Position numbers and translations under genes: made by a program. Below, piece after piece: positions 1-10,924 of a DNA stretch of 64,000 nucleotides. The stretch comes from Pogonophryne albipinna. Lineage: Eukaryota; Chordata; Actinopteri; Perciformes; Artedidraconidae. Positions within the stretch are counted from its first letter, which is position 1. Each line of letters begins with the position of its first letter. The stretch covers positions 693,764 to 757,763 of the forward strand of contig JAPTMU010000061.1 of the NCBI GenBank assembly GCA_028583405.1. Direction: 5' to 3'. Under the pieces are notes generated by a model. It saw only the letters and a program-made list of their open reading frames with translations, did no database searches and had not been told where the DNA came from.

Positions 1-1630
1 GTTGCACAGGAATCAAGCCCATCTCCATGCCCCTCATCAGCACAAAATCCCCTGTTTCTGTCTCTGACGAAAAAGGCAACACTGACTCAACAATAAATGA
101 GTATCTAGCTGCTGTGTCACGCAACACCTTAATCGGAACATACTTGTCACTACCGACCATCGATACAACGGCTTCCGTTATGAACGGCTCAAAAACAGAA
201 CCCACCTCCAAGTCGGCACAAACCAGCTTCTTAACAGGCACCATGCCCGATCTTACACCCTGCGGCTTTTTAACCAAAACAGCAGAACAACACATGGCTG
301 GAGCATGTGATGAAGAACGAGGCTTCCCCTCAGGTTCCAGCAACGGACACCGCTCCTTCCAATGACCCTCTTCTCGGCAATAATGACATTGGCCCACTCT
401 GGCGCCCTCGGATCGCCCTGGACCTGCAAATCTACGGGAGGAGCCTGGTGAGAACTTTGCACCACCGCGGGAATAGCCACCATCTTCTCCACGTCTCCAA
501 TCACCCCTAGACCACTTCTCTGTAAAACTGTCCTTATGTGTCAACACAAAATCATCTGCTAATTCAGCAGCTCTGAGCGCGGTGGAAGGTTTCTGCTCAT
601 TTACATAAGTGGCCACACGCTGAGGGATAACATCTTTAAATTGTTCCAATACAATGAGTTCACAAAGACAGTCAAAACTGTCAACCTTTGCTGCCGCACA
701 CCAGCGCTGAAAATGAGAAGTCAAATCACGGATAAACTCCACATGTGTCTGCTTATCCCCCTTGACCCAACTTCGGAACTTTTGACGATACGCTTCAGGA
801 ACAAGTTCGTATGATTTTAACACCGCTGATTTTACTCTGGCATAGTCCAAAGCATTTTCGCCACAAACAGCTGAATAGGCCTCCTGTGCTCGCCCAGTGA
901 GTACACACTGAAGTAACAGCACTTTGTCCGAATCTGACCAGTTTCTTGCCTCTGCTATGCGTTCAAATAGAGTAAAAAAAATGTCAGGGTCACGCTCATT
1001 GAACTTTGGCACTAACCGCAAGTAAGAAATAATATCGCCACTACCTGATGCCGACCTATCAGAACCATCCTCCACCAGAGAAAGCTTGCCCTCTCCAATC
1101 AGCCGTAATCTAGCATGTTCCACCTCACATTTAATCTTTTCCACCTCCAGCACCTTCTCCACCTCTAAACGCTTCTCTACCTCCTGCTGCTGACCCCTTA
1201 TCTCCAACTGCAATCTCTCCTGCTCCAACCTCAACTCCAACTCCAACTTCTCCTGCTCCAACCTCAACTCCAACTGCAACTTCTCCTGCTCCAACCTCAA
1301 CTCCAACTGCAACTTCTTCTGCTCCAACCTCAACTCCAACTGCAACTTCTCCTGTTCAAACTGCATGGCCAAAAGCTCCTTTTGCTGCTTGAACGTCAAA
1401 CCAGCTGTCTGAACCACTACCGGTACGAACCCTGCCGCACCAGACTCACTCTTCTGCAACACCCCCTGCTCAAACAAAGATGATACGATGACAGTTTTAA
1501 TGTCATGTTTCCGCTTGCTCCCCACAACAGCAATGTCATAGTGCTCTGCTATTTCGACCAACTGCGCCTTCTGGCAATCATCTAAGAAAGACACTGAGGG
1601 CGCATCCACAAACGCTGACAAAGAAGTCAT
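1..1630 (-). CDS. Gag-protease frame of a Ty3/Gypsy-type LTR retrotransposon, truncated by the window edge
   Basis: Seen: a minus-strand frame opens at ATG 1630-1628 and appears to stay open to base 1 (about 543 codons, no stop found by eye). In order it shows a short N-terminal region, a Gln/Glu/Lys/Leu-rich coiled coil with an 11-residue repeat (about residues 90-180), a retroviral-type capsid region, a SCAN-like helical block (about 280-365), a CCHC knuckle (C415, C418, H423, C428; spacing C-X2-C-X4-H-X4-C) and an aspartic-protease-like segment in which the usual D-T-G reads D505-T-A. Family knowledge: such Gags coat element RNA and assemble particles; the SCAN domain is thought to derive from Gmr1-like Gypsy Gag. 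Inference: gag and protease are fused in one frame, and reverse transcriptase and integrase lie left of the window. The DTA may weaken or abolish protease activity. The right-hand LTR and PBS fit this orientation. Confidence 0.85.
   Translation of the reverse strand, partial: MTSLSAFVDAPSVSFLDDCQKAQLVEIAEHYDIAVVGSKRKHDIKTVIVSSLFEQGVLQKSESGAAGFVPVVVQTAGLTFKQQKELLAMQFEQEKLQLELRLEQKKLQLELRLEQEKLQLELRLEQEKLELELRLEQERLQLEIRGQQQEVEKRLEVEKVLEVEKIKCEVEHARLRLIGEGKLSLVEDGSDRSASGSGDIISYLRLVPKFNERDPDIFFTLFERIAEARNWSDSDKVLLLQCVLTGRAQEAYSAVCGENALDYARVKSAVLKSYELVPEAYRQKFRSWVKGDKQTHVEFIRDLTSHFQRWCAAAKVDSFDCLCELIVLEQFKDVIPQRVATYVNEQKPSTALRAAELADDFVLTHKDSFTEKWSRGDWRRGEDGGYSRGGAKFSPGSSRRFAGPGRSEGARVGQCHYCREEGHWKERCPLLEPEGKPRSSSHAPAMCCSAVLVKKPQGVRSGMVPVKKLVCADLEVGSVFEPFITEAVVSMVGSDKYVPIKVLRDTAARYSFIVESVLPFSSETETGDFVLMRGMEMGLIPVQ
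1201..1365 (-). repeat. In-frame 33-bp tandem repeat inside gag (about 5 units)
   Basis: Plus-strand units begin with CTGCTCCAACCTCAACTCCAA and recur every 33 bp. On the coding strand each unit gives 11 residues of the type EQEKLQLELRL, so copy number can change without a frameshift and lengthens a coiled coil. Confidence 0.85.
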
Positions 1631-2183
1631 AATAACAAATCAGAAAGCAAAGTATTAAACTGCCAACACGCATGGGCATAAAATGAACCCAACAGAGAAT
1701 TTCCCCCTAACTGCCGAAACAAAATCTTCCTAATCTCACCTAGTCTTCATGTGGCTTGCGGTGGGTAATTACGCACTGGAACCCGGCGGAGTTATGGAGC
1801 GACCTGCACGCAGGTAACACCAAGAACTCACGCGGACGTGCCCCCGAGACAGCTGTCCGAAAACAGCTGACACTAACCACGTCCCCACAACACTATGAAA
1901 AAAAAAAAAAACAGACGCAACCCAAGGGGAAACGCCACTTAAGCCTAGCGGGGAAAATCTCTTTTACAAAAGCGTAACAAACAGCAACATCTTACCTTCT
2001 GATTGGCACACAAAATATGACGACATGTCAAACACTACAGCCTCCTAAAACCCAAAAGACATGATGTGTCCCCCAAATAGCAGCGACAAGCCAGCACACA
2101 GCTGGACCACAACAATGAATCAGCTGCTCAATGACACCATGTGCTCGGAGCACTACACAAACTTTTTAAACAAATAACCCGTT
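1631..2183 (-). other. Leader between retrotransposon PBS and gag ATG
   Basis: About 550 bp between the primer-binding site and the gag start. It holds short open frames on either strand and an A-run near 1898-1910, but nothing with recognisable coding potential. It is best read as the element's untranslated leader with the packaging region. Confidence 0.5.
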
Positions 2184-2196
2184 GGACGAGCCCCCA
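2184..2196 (-). promoter_or_regulatory. Primer-binding site of the LTR retrotransposon
   Basis: On the minus strand TGGGGGCTCGTCC starts two bases after the LTR terminal CA. From memory this matches the start of a tRNA-Pro-type primer-binding site, as in gammaretroviruses. Its position right after the LTR supports the minus-strand orientation. Confidence 0.7.
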
Positions 2197-2198
2197 TT

Positions 2199-2601
2199 TG
2201 TTGCGACCTGGCTCAAAAGGCCACAACAAAAAGGAGACACAACATGTCAACGGGTAGGTAAAGGTGTTTATTTAGGACAAACAAATCAAATCCAGTAAAG
2301 TATGAGGTGTGGATGTCAGTGGTATCAGTAATGTAAATGCAGGGTGAGGATTGTATGGACATGTATGTGTGTGAGAGTGTTGAAGTGCACAAAGTAAAGC
2401 AACTGAAGAAACTCCTAATATACTCAACAAAACCGGGGTGCCTGCAGGGAGAAGCAGAGAGAGCACAGAGAGGAGCAGAGAGGCGTTAAATAGCTGCAGG
2501 ACACCAGACCCAGGTGCCCTGAGTTACTGCAATCACCAATCACCACAGCACAGACAGGACAGCCACCTCCTCTCTACTGATGAACCCACAGGGGCATCAC
2601 A
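2199..2601 (-). mobile_element. 5' LTR of the Gypsy-type element
   Basis: On the minus strand the segment starts TGTGATGCCCC and ends CGCAACA, the usual TG...CA termini, giving about 403 bp. A TATTTAA box (2492-2486) and an AATAAA signal (2272-2267) lie in the expected U3-R order. The partner 3' LTR and target-site duplication are outside the window, so the outer border at 2599-2601 is uncertain by a couple of bases. Confidence 0.7.
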
Positions 2602-2794
2602 AATATAAACCTACACAATCTTTGTACCCTTAGTTGATTAAATACATTTATGAGAAAGACAGGATTCATTTGGCATGGTGTACAAATATTTACTGAAGAA
2701 TTGAGACCATAGGTTAAAATATATTTCCAATGTTGATCAGAAGTCTTGTAAATGTTCCAATGTGACCTGAATACAGAATTATGGAATGGCTCAT
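2602..2794. other. Unassigned AT-rich flank between LTR and minisatellite
   Basis: Short AT-rich stretch without genes or obvious repeat structure. It is the presumed insertion flank of the LTR element. Confidence 0.4.
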
Positions 2795-5163
2795 GGCAAG
2801 ATCTGAGTACTTCTACTTTTACTCAAGTACAAGATCTGAGTAATTCTACTTTTAACCAAGTACAAGATCTGAGTACTTCTACTTTAACCCAAGGACAAGA
2901 TCTGAGTGCTTCTACTTTAACCCAAGTACAAGATCTGAGTACTTCTACTTTAACCCAAGTACAAGATCTGAGTGCTTCTACTTTAACCCAAGTACAATAT
3001 CTGAGTACTTCTACTTTAACCCAAGGACAAGATCTGAGTGCTTCTACTTTAACACAAGTACAAGATCTGAGTACTTCTACTTTAACCCAAGTACAAGATC
3101 TGAGTGCTTCTACTTTAACCCAAGTACAATATCTGAGTACTTCTACTTTTACTCAATTACAAGATCTGAGTACTTCTACTTTTACTCAAGTACAAGATCT
3201 GAGTAATTCTACTTTTAACCAAGTACAAGATCTGAGTACTTCTACTTTAACCCAAGTACAAGATCTGAGTACTTCTACTTTAACCCAAGTACAATATCTG
3301 AGTGCTTCTACTTTTACTCAAGTACAAGATCTGAGTACTTCTACTTTAACCCAAGTACAAGATCTGAGTACTTCTACTTTTAACCAAGTACAAGATCTGA
3401 GTACTTCTACTTTAACCCAAGTACAAGATCTGAGTACTTCTACTTTTAACCAAGTACAAAATCTGAGTACTTCTACTTTAACCCAAGTACAATATCTGAG
3501 TACTTCTACTTTAACCCAAGTACAAGATCTGAGTACTTCTACTTTAACCCAAGTACAAGATCTGAGTAATTCTACTTTTAACCAAGTACAATATCTGAGT
3601 ACTTCTACTTTTACTCAATTACAAGATCTGAGTACTTCTACTTTAACCCAAGTACAAGATCTGAGTACTTCTACTTTAACCCAAGTACAAGATATGAGTA
3701 CTTCTACTTTAACCCAAGTACAAGATCTGAGTACTTCTACTTTAACCCAAGTACAAGATCTGAGTACTTCTACTTTTACTCAATTACAAGATCTGAGTAC
3801 TTCTACTTTTACTCAAGTACAAGATCTGAGTAATTCTACTTTTAACCAAGTAAAATATCTGTGTACTTCTACTTTAACCCAAGTACAAGATCTGAGTACT
3901 TCTACTTTAACCCAAGTACAAGATCTGAGTACTTCTACTTTAACCCAAGTACAAGATCTGAGTAATTCTACTTTTAACCAAGTACAATATCTGAGTACTT
4001 CTACTTTTACTCAATTACAAGATCTGAGTACTTCTACTTTTACTCAAGTACAAGATCTGAGTAATTCTACTTTTAACCAAGTAAAATATATGTGTACTTC
4101 TACTTTAACCCAATTACAATATCTGAGTACTTCTACTTTAACCCAAGTACAAGATCTGAGTACTTCTACTTTGACCCAAGTACAATATCTGAGTACTTCT
4201 ACTTTTACTCAATTACAAGATCTGAGTACTTCTACTTTTACTCAAGTACAAGATCTGAGTATTTCTACTTTTAACCAAGTACAAGATCTGAGTACTTCTA
4301 CTTTAACCCAAGTACAAGATCTGAGTACTTCTTCTTTAACCCAAGTACAATATCTGAGTGCTTCTACTTTTACTCAATTACAAGATCTGAGTACTTCTAC
4401 TTTAACCCAAGTACAAGATCTGAGTAATTCTACTTTTAACCAAGTACAAGATCTGAGTACTTCTACTTCAACCCAAGTACAATATCTGAGTACTTCTTCT
4501 TTAACCCAAGTACAATATCTGAGTGCTTCTACTTTTACTCAATTACAAGATCTGAGTACTTCTACTTTAACCCAAGTACAAGATCTGAGTACTTCTTCTT
4601 TTACTCAAGTACAAGATCTGAGATCTTCTACTTTAACCCAAGTACAAGATCTGAGTACTTCTACTTTAACCCAAGTACAAGATCTGAGTACTTCTACTTT
4701 AACCCAAGTACAAGATCTGAGTACTTCTACTTTAACCCAAGTACAAGATCTGAGTAATTCTACTTTTAACCAAGTACAAGATCTGAGTAATTCTACTTTT
4801 AACCAAGTAAAATATCTGAGTACTTCTACTTTAACCCAAGTACAAGATCTGAGTACTTCTACTTTAACCCAAGTACAAGATCTGAGTACTTCTACTTTAA
4901 CCCAAGTACAAGATCTGAGTAATTCTACTTTTAACCAAGTACAAGATCTGAGTAATTCAACTTTTAACCAAGTACAATATCTGAGTACTTCTACTTTAAC
5001 CCCAGTACAAGATCTGAGTACTTCTACTTTAACCCAAGTACAAGATCTGAGTAATTCTACTTTTAACCAAGTACAATATCTGAGTACTTCTACTTTTACT
5101 CAAGTACAAGATCTGAGTACTTCTACTTTTACTCAAGTACAAGATCTGAGTACTTCTACTGTT
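2795..5163. repeat. 33-bp minisatellite, about 72 copies
   Basis: A unit built around AGATCTGAGTACTTCTACTT followed by TAACCCAAGTAC repeats almost without indels. Because 33 is divisible by 3 it leaves an 834-codon open frame (2752-5256) that I regard as a by-product of the array, not a gene. Three main variants alternate: -TTTAACCCAA-, -TTTTACTCAA- and -AATTCTACTTTTAACCAA-. Blocks of variants recur in the same order, so there is higher-order structure. The same unit occurs in few copies at 16880-17130 and 41590-41660. Confidence 0.95.
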
Positions 5164-5253
5164 CCAGAGCTCTCTTTACTTGAAGAAAACAAGCATTTGC
5201 AAGTGTACTTTAATCAATATAGAATGATAAATCTGCAGCACATGGACAAAGTC

Positions 5254-5790
5254 TAAAGGTAGAAGAGTTTGGAAAGTGGGGACAAGTTTCAAATATTCAA
5301 ATAACAGGTTTAGCGAGGCAGTGAGAGACACCGAACGACTCTAAAGAAACTCCAGCACAGTTCTCAGTAAACGACTCCTCTTCTGTCTCAAAGGGCCTCA
5401 GATTGATCACCAAATGCAAACCTGAAGCACCAATAACGACTTGTAGGAAAGCTGAAAGAAATCTGCAGTTATTTTGGAAGACAATGGGACAGTCCTGACT
5501 CCAGTGATGATTGTCTTTATTCTGGAGAGGGACGTTAATGGGCTGTTGGAGAGAAGCCACTTTACACTGTCTGCACAAACAGCTGTTACTCAATCAATGG
5601 GAGATGAGTACACCAGGTGCTTCTACAGTTAGTGTGCAAAATCTATTGTGTAACATGATCCGTTTGGTCTGCAGAGGTCCTCGTTTATTTAATGGGATGA
5701 TAACACTTTAAAATTGTCTTTATGTTTGTCTTTTTTTGTAAAGTAAACACTGGTTAGGCAAATATGTCAGATATTAAATACGCTAAATGG
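5254..5790 (-). repeat. Inverted repeat A, left copy
   Basis: Closely matches the reverse complement of 10925-11566, with small indels. A 98-codon minus-strand frame here and a 61-codon frame in the partner start with the same residues but diverge by frameshift, so coding is doubtful. Function unknown; a dispersed element or a duplicated gene tail are both possible. Confidence 0.8.
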
Positions 5791-6264
<474 letters not shown>

Positions 6265-6399
6265 AGTGAAATGACTGAAGAACAGATGAGTGTCCCATGC
6301 AGTCACAGAGAAACAACTACACAAAATGCTTAAAACGTACTTCTTGACATTTTTAAGAGCAGTTTGTTTACATTTTGAGGCAGATAAATGTCCGTTCAG

Positions 6400-7463
6400 G
6401 TAAAAGGAGCTGTGGTAAACTCCATAGTTAAACACAGACAGGAGGAAGTAGCATCTACTGACCACAAGGTGGTGCTAGAGAACCGTATAATATTTTCTTT
6501 GAGAAGACTCACAAAAGTGACCGCAAGTTGACATCTATCAACACGTTGATGGACACCAATAAGATATGATAATATGCTGGAGTCCCAGTGGAGCAAAGTA
6601 TGTATAATTATTCCTCTGTTATACATTATGGTTTAACCCTGGGTGTGTACAGAAAATGATATCTGAGCTTCACTCTTCTTACAACAATCAATCATAAAAC
6701 AAACTGATGAGATTTCCAAAACTGAGTTTAACCCACCGTCTCCTAAAGGAACTCTATGCAAGTTTACAGAACTCAGTATATTCTCAGGTAAGGACTCGTA
6801 AGAAACACCTACATCAAAACATACTCTTTGTGACATTTTAAGAGAAGTTTATTTTCATTTTGATGCAGAGAAATGTTGGTTTTAGTAACACCATAACTCA
6901 GGAGTTAACAGTAGCATCTTAATACGATTAAACATGTACCAAACTGATGAGAAGAATTCAACGAAAAGCCCAACATAAGTAGTCAGTATTAAAAACAGAG
7001 TGTAACCCATTGTCCTTTTAAATGACCTCAGTCGATGTGAGTTTACAGACCAGTAGGGAACACCTACATAAAACGCATCAAAACAAACACCGTCATGACC
7101 TGTGGTAGATAGCTAAACATAGACAGGAGGAAGTAGCATCTAAGGACGATCAAACATTACCAAACAGATGAGAAAATTTCAAAGAACCACCGACATAACG
7201 AGTCAGTATTAAAACCACACATGTTAGTTTCCATAACTCAATGTATTCTGCAGAACCGTAAGAAACACCTACATAAAATGCATCAAAACATACTTCTTGA
7301 AATGATAAGAGCAGTTTGTTTTCTTTTCGATGCAGATAAATGACCCCATGGTAGACCCATAGGTAAACATAGACGGGAGGAAGTAGCATCTAAAGATTAT
7401 CAAACATTTACCAAACTGATGAGATATCAAAGTAACGAGTCAGTATTAAAACCACACAGTCCC
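6400..7463 (-). repeat. Degenerate tandem copies of the TRIM 3' end and 3' UTR
   Basis: A phrase containing GACAGGAGGAAGTAGCATCTA recurs near 6436, 7117 and 7368 (weaker near 6905). A second segment near 6770, 7035 and 7210 resembles the last SPRY strand of the adjacent gene: the frame at 7150-7389 includes GVSYGSAEYIELWKL, against GVGLHYDSAEYIEFIKL in the intact gene. These are best read as three or four decayed duplications of the terminal SPRY codons plus 3' UTR. A TTTATT at 6847-6852 (AATAAA on the minus strand) could serve as a polyadenylation signal. Confidence 0.65.
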
Positions 7464-8837
7464 TCAAAGGACTTCATGTAGCTTAATGAACTCTATATAT
7501 TCTGCTGAATCGTAATGAAGCCCCACTCCGGCGTACAGAGGCTCAGTGAAGGTGGTCTGGACTTTGTGGACCGGGATCATTTTTCCATCGATGATGCTGT
7601 AGTAGATCAGAACACCTGCACTGTGATCCAGGTAAACTCCTATCCTGGAGGAGAGAGGACCTGAGACGGCAGTGGATTCACCTTTGTGCCATAAGGCGAA
7701 ATAGATAGTGCCACAATGCAATGACCACGACTTGTCGCTGTGTCCGAACGCAGCCGGATCCTGGTGCCCTTTCCTCTCGTTGCTCTTGTAAGCGAGGCTG
7801 AAGCACACCTGAAGGCCTTTCCACTCCATCTCCAGGTAACAGCGTCCAGTCAGAGCCTCTCCGCTCAGGGCCTGGGTGTGAACATCGAATCTGTCGGGGT
7901 GACGGAAGTACATCTGCTGTCGCTCCGTGGCTGTTGCCTTTCTGTTCCCCTCAGATAACAACAGCCGTCTGTTTGCTGTGTTTGGATCCAGAGTGATAAC
8001 ACGGGACAATTGGATGAACTCAGCCCTGGATCTGGGCTCTGGTTTGGGCAGTAACATGTCCACTTCACTCAAAGCCAGAGCGATTCCATACACACCCTCC
8101 TTCACAATGTCCAGAAGTTTATTCAGGTCTTTTGTCACGGATGCTGTCACTTCGTCAAAGTATCCCAGAGGACGGGGTTTGATGCACGATGTGTCTGTAG
8201 ATCCACTGAGAGGTGGCAAGGAGTCGTAGATGTGTTGAAGCTGGTTGAGATCCTCTTCCTGTGAGAGTTTTTTCAGCTCAGCGTCTCTGCTCTTCAGCTC
8301 AGAGATCTCCTTCTCCAGCTTCTTCTGAAAAGCTCTGACCTGATTTCCTTCAGTTTCCTGTTGGACTCTGATCCGCTCCTTCATAATAGATCTCATGGTC
8401 ACCATGGCCGTGAGCAACTCTGTATATTTTTCCTCACTGTGCTCCACTGCTTTATTAGCAGAACAGTTGATAGCCTTCTCTTCCTCTTCAAGCAGCTTCA
8501 CATATTTCTCTCTGTCCTGGATTCTCTTCTGAATGTTCTGTCGACTCACCCCCAGCTCTTTCTGTGTTTCAGTCCTCTCAACATCCAGGAGTCCAGTCTT
8601 CTTCAGCCGCTCCAGCAGGAATGCTAACATGGTGTCTTTAACCAGGTCAGGTCTGGGTGTGAAGGCCTTCCTACACTGAGGACAGCTCTCCTTCTGTTTC
8701 TCTCCATCCCAGTAGTTTGTAATACAGTCCATGCAGTAGCTGTGTCCACAGGGAATAGTGACCGGATCCTTCATCACATCCAGACATATCGAACAGGAAA
8801 TGGAGTCCAGGTCCAGCTGAGCTCCTTTCTGAGACAT
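7464..8837 (-). CDS. B-box-less TRIM E3 ligase of the bloodthirsty-like group (RING, coiled coil, PRY-SPRY)
   Basis: Single-exon frame of 457 residues. RING finger with Cys15, Cys18, Cys30, His32, Cys35, Cys38, Cys52, Cys55 (C3HC4); coiled coil about 93-205; PRY about 278-325; SPRY about 328-457 (GRCYLE, SWSLHC, RIGVYLDHSAG, TTFTEPLY). No B-box Cys/His cluster lies between RING and coiled coil, where fish relatives normally have one or two. The in-frame ATG at 8912 is possible, but the ATG at 8837 starts the family-typical MSQKG and is the exact counterpart of the start of the sister gene at 12503. Family knowledge: RING ubiquitin ligases, with target recognition by B30.2; many fish members are immune-related and expand rapidly. 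Inference: cytosolic ubiquitin ligase of unknown target, possibly innate-immune. Head-to-head with the sister gene. Confidence 0.88.
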   Translation of the reverse strand: MSQKGAQLDLDSISCSICLDVMKDPVTIPCGHSYCMDCITNYWDGEKQKESCPQCRKAFTPRPDLVKDTMLAFLLERLKKTGLLDVERTETQKELGVSRQNIQKRIQDREKYVKLLEEEEKAINCSANKAVEHSEEKYTELLTAMVTMRSIMKERIRVQQETEGNQVRAFQKKLEKEISELKSRDAELKKLSQEEDLNQLQHIYDSLPPLSGSTDTSCIKPRPLGYFDEVTASVTKDLNKLLDIVKEGVYGIALALSEVDMLLPKPEPRSRAEFIQLSRVITLDPNTANRRLLLSEGNRKATATERQQMYFRHPDRFDVHTQALSGEALTGRCYLEMEWKGLQVCFSLAYKSNERKGHQDPAAFGHSDKSWSLHCGTIYFALWHKGESTAVSGPLSSRIGVYLDHSAGVLIYYSIIDGKMIPVHKVQTTFTEPLYAGVGLHYDSAEYIEFIKLHEVL

Positions 8838-9130
8838 TTCTCCTCGTAGCAGTAACTGCGAGAGAGTTTCTGAGATCAGAAATGTAGTGTGCGCTGACTC
8901 AAAAACAAACACGGGGCCTTTGCTTCCCTCTCATTGGCTGATCTGCACCAATGGGTGTTCAGAGCCAGAGGAAGAGGGCGGAGTTATCAAACTTGCACGC
9001 GTTTCAGACATGGAGGTTTCAGAAGGCCTTCTCTTAAAGGGGCAGTTCATCTTTATTATGAGAGAAGATAAAATACTCTATTGATCCACATTTGGGATTT
9101 ATTTTCGTAACAGTAGCATAGATAAGGCAT
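8838..9130 (-). promoter_or_regulatory. 5' flank/promoter of the left TRIM gene (inverted copy B)
   Basis: Near-identical in reverse complement to 12240-12502 upstream of the sister gene. It carries a CCAAT element on the minus strand (ATTGG at about 8932-8936), a second CCAAT on the plus strand near 8949, and an AAACGCGTG-type motif. Conservation in both copies suggests it includes the shared ancestral promoter and 5' UTR. No TATA box stands out. Confidence 0.6.
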
Positions 9131-9421
9131 TGCACATACATTTGAAGTAAATAAAAAAATAATGCAATTGGCCCTTATAGTGTATATTTGATAGACAGAC
9201 AGAGATTATTTTGGAAAGCAGTGTTGTCGAGCCTTACACATGTTGGCACATTTTTAAAGCAGTTCCTCTGGAAAACAAACTTTGCTTTAAAGTGGCTTTT
9301 TAGATGCTTTTAAATTGCCAGTAACAATAATACAGGGATTTTTGCCAGGTTGTGGAAAAATCAAGTTCATAATAAGGCGAAATGTGAAATCGGACATGGA
9401 GTTCTTGTATTATACAGAAAC

Positions 9422-10732
9422 TACGGTGGCCCTGAAGTGCAAGACACCACAGCATTTCACAAAACGCCGCAGCATTTCACAAAACGCTGCAGCATTTCAC
9501 AAAACACCACAGCATTTCACATTGGACGGAAAGGGTATTCCTTTAGGGAGAACACTTCTTGTTTGTGATTAGACAGAGCAAGCCATAGAATCACTGCTGT
9601 GATTGGTGGTTTTTGCTGCCAGTCAAGAAATGACGCTTCGTGATTGGCCCAACACATCAGTCGTTAGCTGTTTGCACACACTCAGAGCTCACAGCTCCTC
9701 ATATCTGTTCAGAAACTGGACAAAAGTTAAACATATACAAAACCCAGACTGTCTATGTCATGGCGAATACAGTCGCTGCTTTATTTATGTCTGTATGACG
9801 TTGTTGTGAGTGTGGACGGAGCAGCTCCAGGTTAGTTTAGCCTGATGGATCCGATTCTGTTCAGAAAAAACGCATTTTAAAAGCTTTTCGCCTGCCGTCT
9901 TGTTTGCAGACTTGTCAAAGCGTTAATTAATGGTTTTTACTAACCGTTATCAGTATGTAGTTACTTCGGCATCACTTTGAAACGTGTATTACAATTAAAT
10001 TACGGTCAAATATTCATTTTGTTGTAGTTGGTATCTCCCATAGGATTTACATGGAGATACGCCCCGCCCCCTCTCCAGCGCCTCTTGTTTGAATGACAGG
10101 AGCAAACACAGCTGACAGCCGCGGTGAAACTCGAGCGATTAGAGCGATGCGAATATTGGGTGGTCTACCATAGTATTTACATGGAGATAAGCCCCTTAAA
10201 AACCATGAATGAATAAAGCATTAATTCTGTGTTTACTCCTCTCATTCAAACAAGACGCTGGAGAGGGGGCGGGCCGTATCTCCATGTAAATCCTATCGGA
10301 ATCGGATCGACCAGGCTAAACTAACCTGTAGCTGCTCCGTCCACACTCACAACAACGTCATACAGACATAAATAAAGCAGCGACTGTATTCACCATGACA
10401 GAGACAGTCTCTGGTTTGTACTTGTTTAACTTTTGTCCAGTTTCTGAACAGATATGAGGAGCTGTGAGCTCTGAGTGTGTGCTACCGGCAGATGTGTTGG
10501 GACATATTTCTCTGTCGGGTGTTGACCAATCACGAAGCGTCATTTCTTGACTGGCAGCTAAAACAACCAATCACAGCAGTGCTTCTCTGGCTGGCTCTGT
10601 CCAATCACAAACAAGATGTGTTCTCCCTAAAGGAATACCCTTTCCGTCCAATGTGAAATGCTGTGGTGTTTTCTGAAATGCTGTTGTGTTTTCTGAAATG
10701 CTGTGGTGTCTTGCTCGTTCAGGGCCACCGTA
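9422..10732. mobile_element. Palindromic (fold-back) element, about 1.3 kb
   Basis: Ends read TACGGTGGCCCTGAA and TTCAGGGCCACCGTA, possibly a TA target duplication plus terminal inverted repeat. Left arm 9422-9860 pairs with right arm 10290-10732. An inner block 10036-10110 pairs with 10190-10295, and about 180 bp (9860-10035) is unique to the left arm. Each arm carries a tandem of about 20 bp near its tip (CAGCATTTCA-type). No transposase is seen, so it would be non-autonomous. It lies between the two divergent TRIM genes. Confidence 0.8.
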
Positions 10733-10924
10733 AGAAACATTACAAACCAAAACACTAACCAAAAAGCCCTAAAACTAAACTATTCTAACCATAAGTACCA
10801 CACGGTTACATATTTGTGAAATCAGCGTAGACTTTGGTATAGAATAAGTTAGATATATTAAACACAGGCACATTGTAACATAATGGCATATATATAAATG
10901 ACTTACATGCAGAGTAAAGTAGAA
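10733..10924. other. AT-rich spacer
   Basis: No gene or repeat recognised. Confidence 0.4.

Noticed and set aside
2752..5256. 834-codon open frame of VQDLSTSTLTQ repeats
   Set aside because: It is a pure by-product of a 33-bp minisatellite with no start context, domain or flanking gene structure; the same unit appears in transposon ends.
5297..5593. 98-codon minus-strand frame shared with 11226-11411
   Set aside because: The two copies diverge by frameshift and neither has a recognisable domain; kept only as inverted repeat A.
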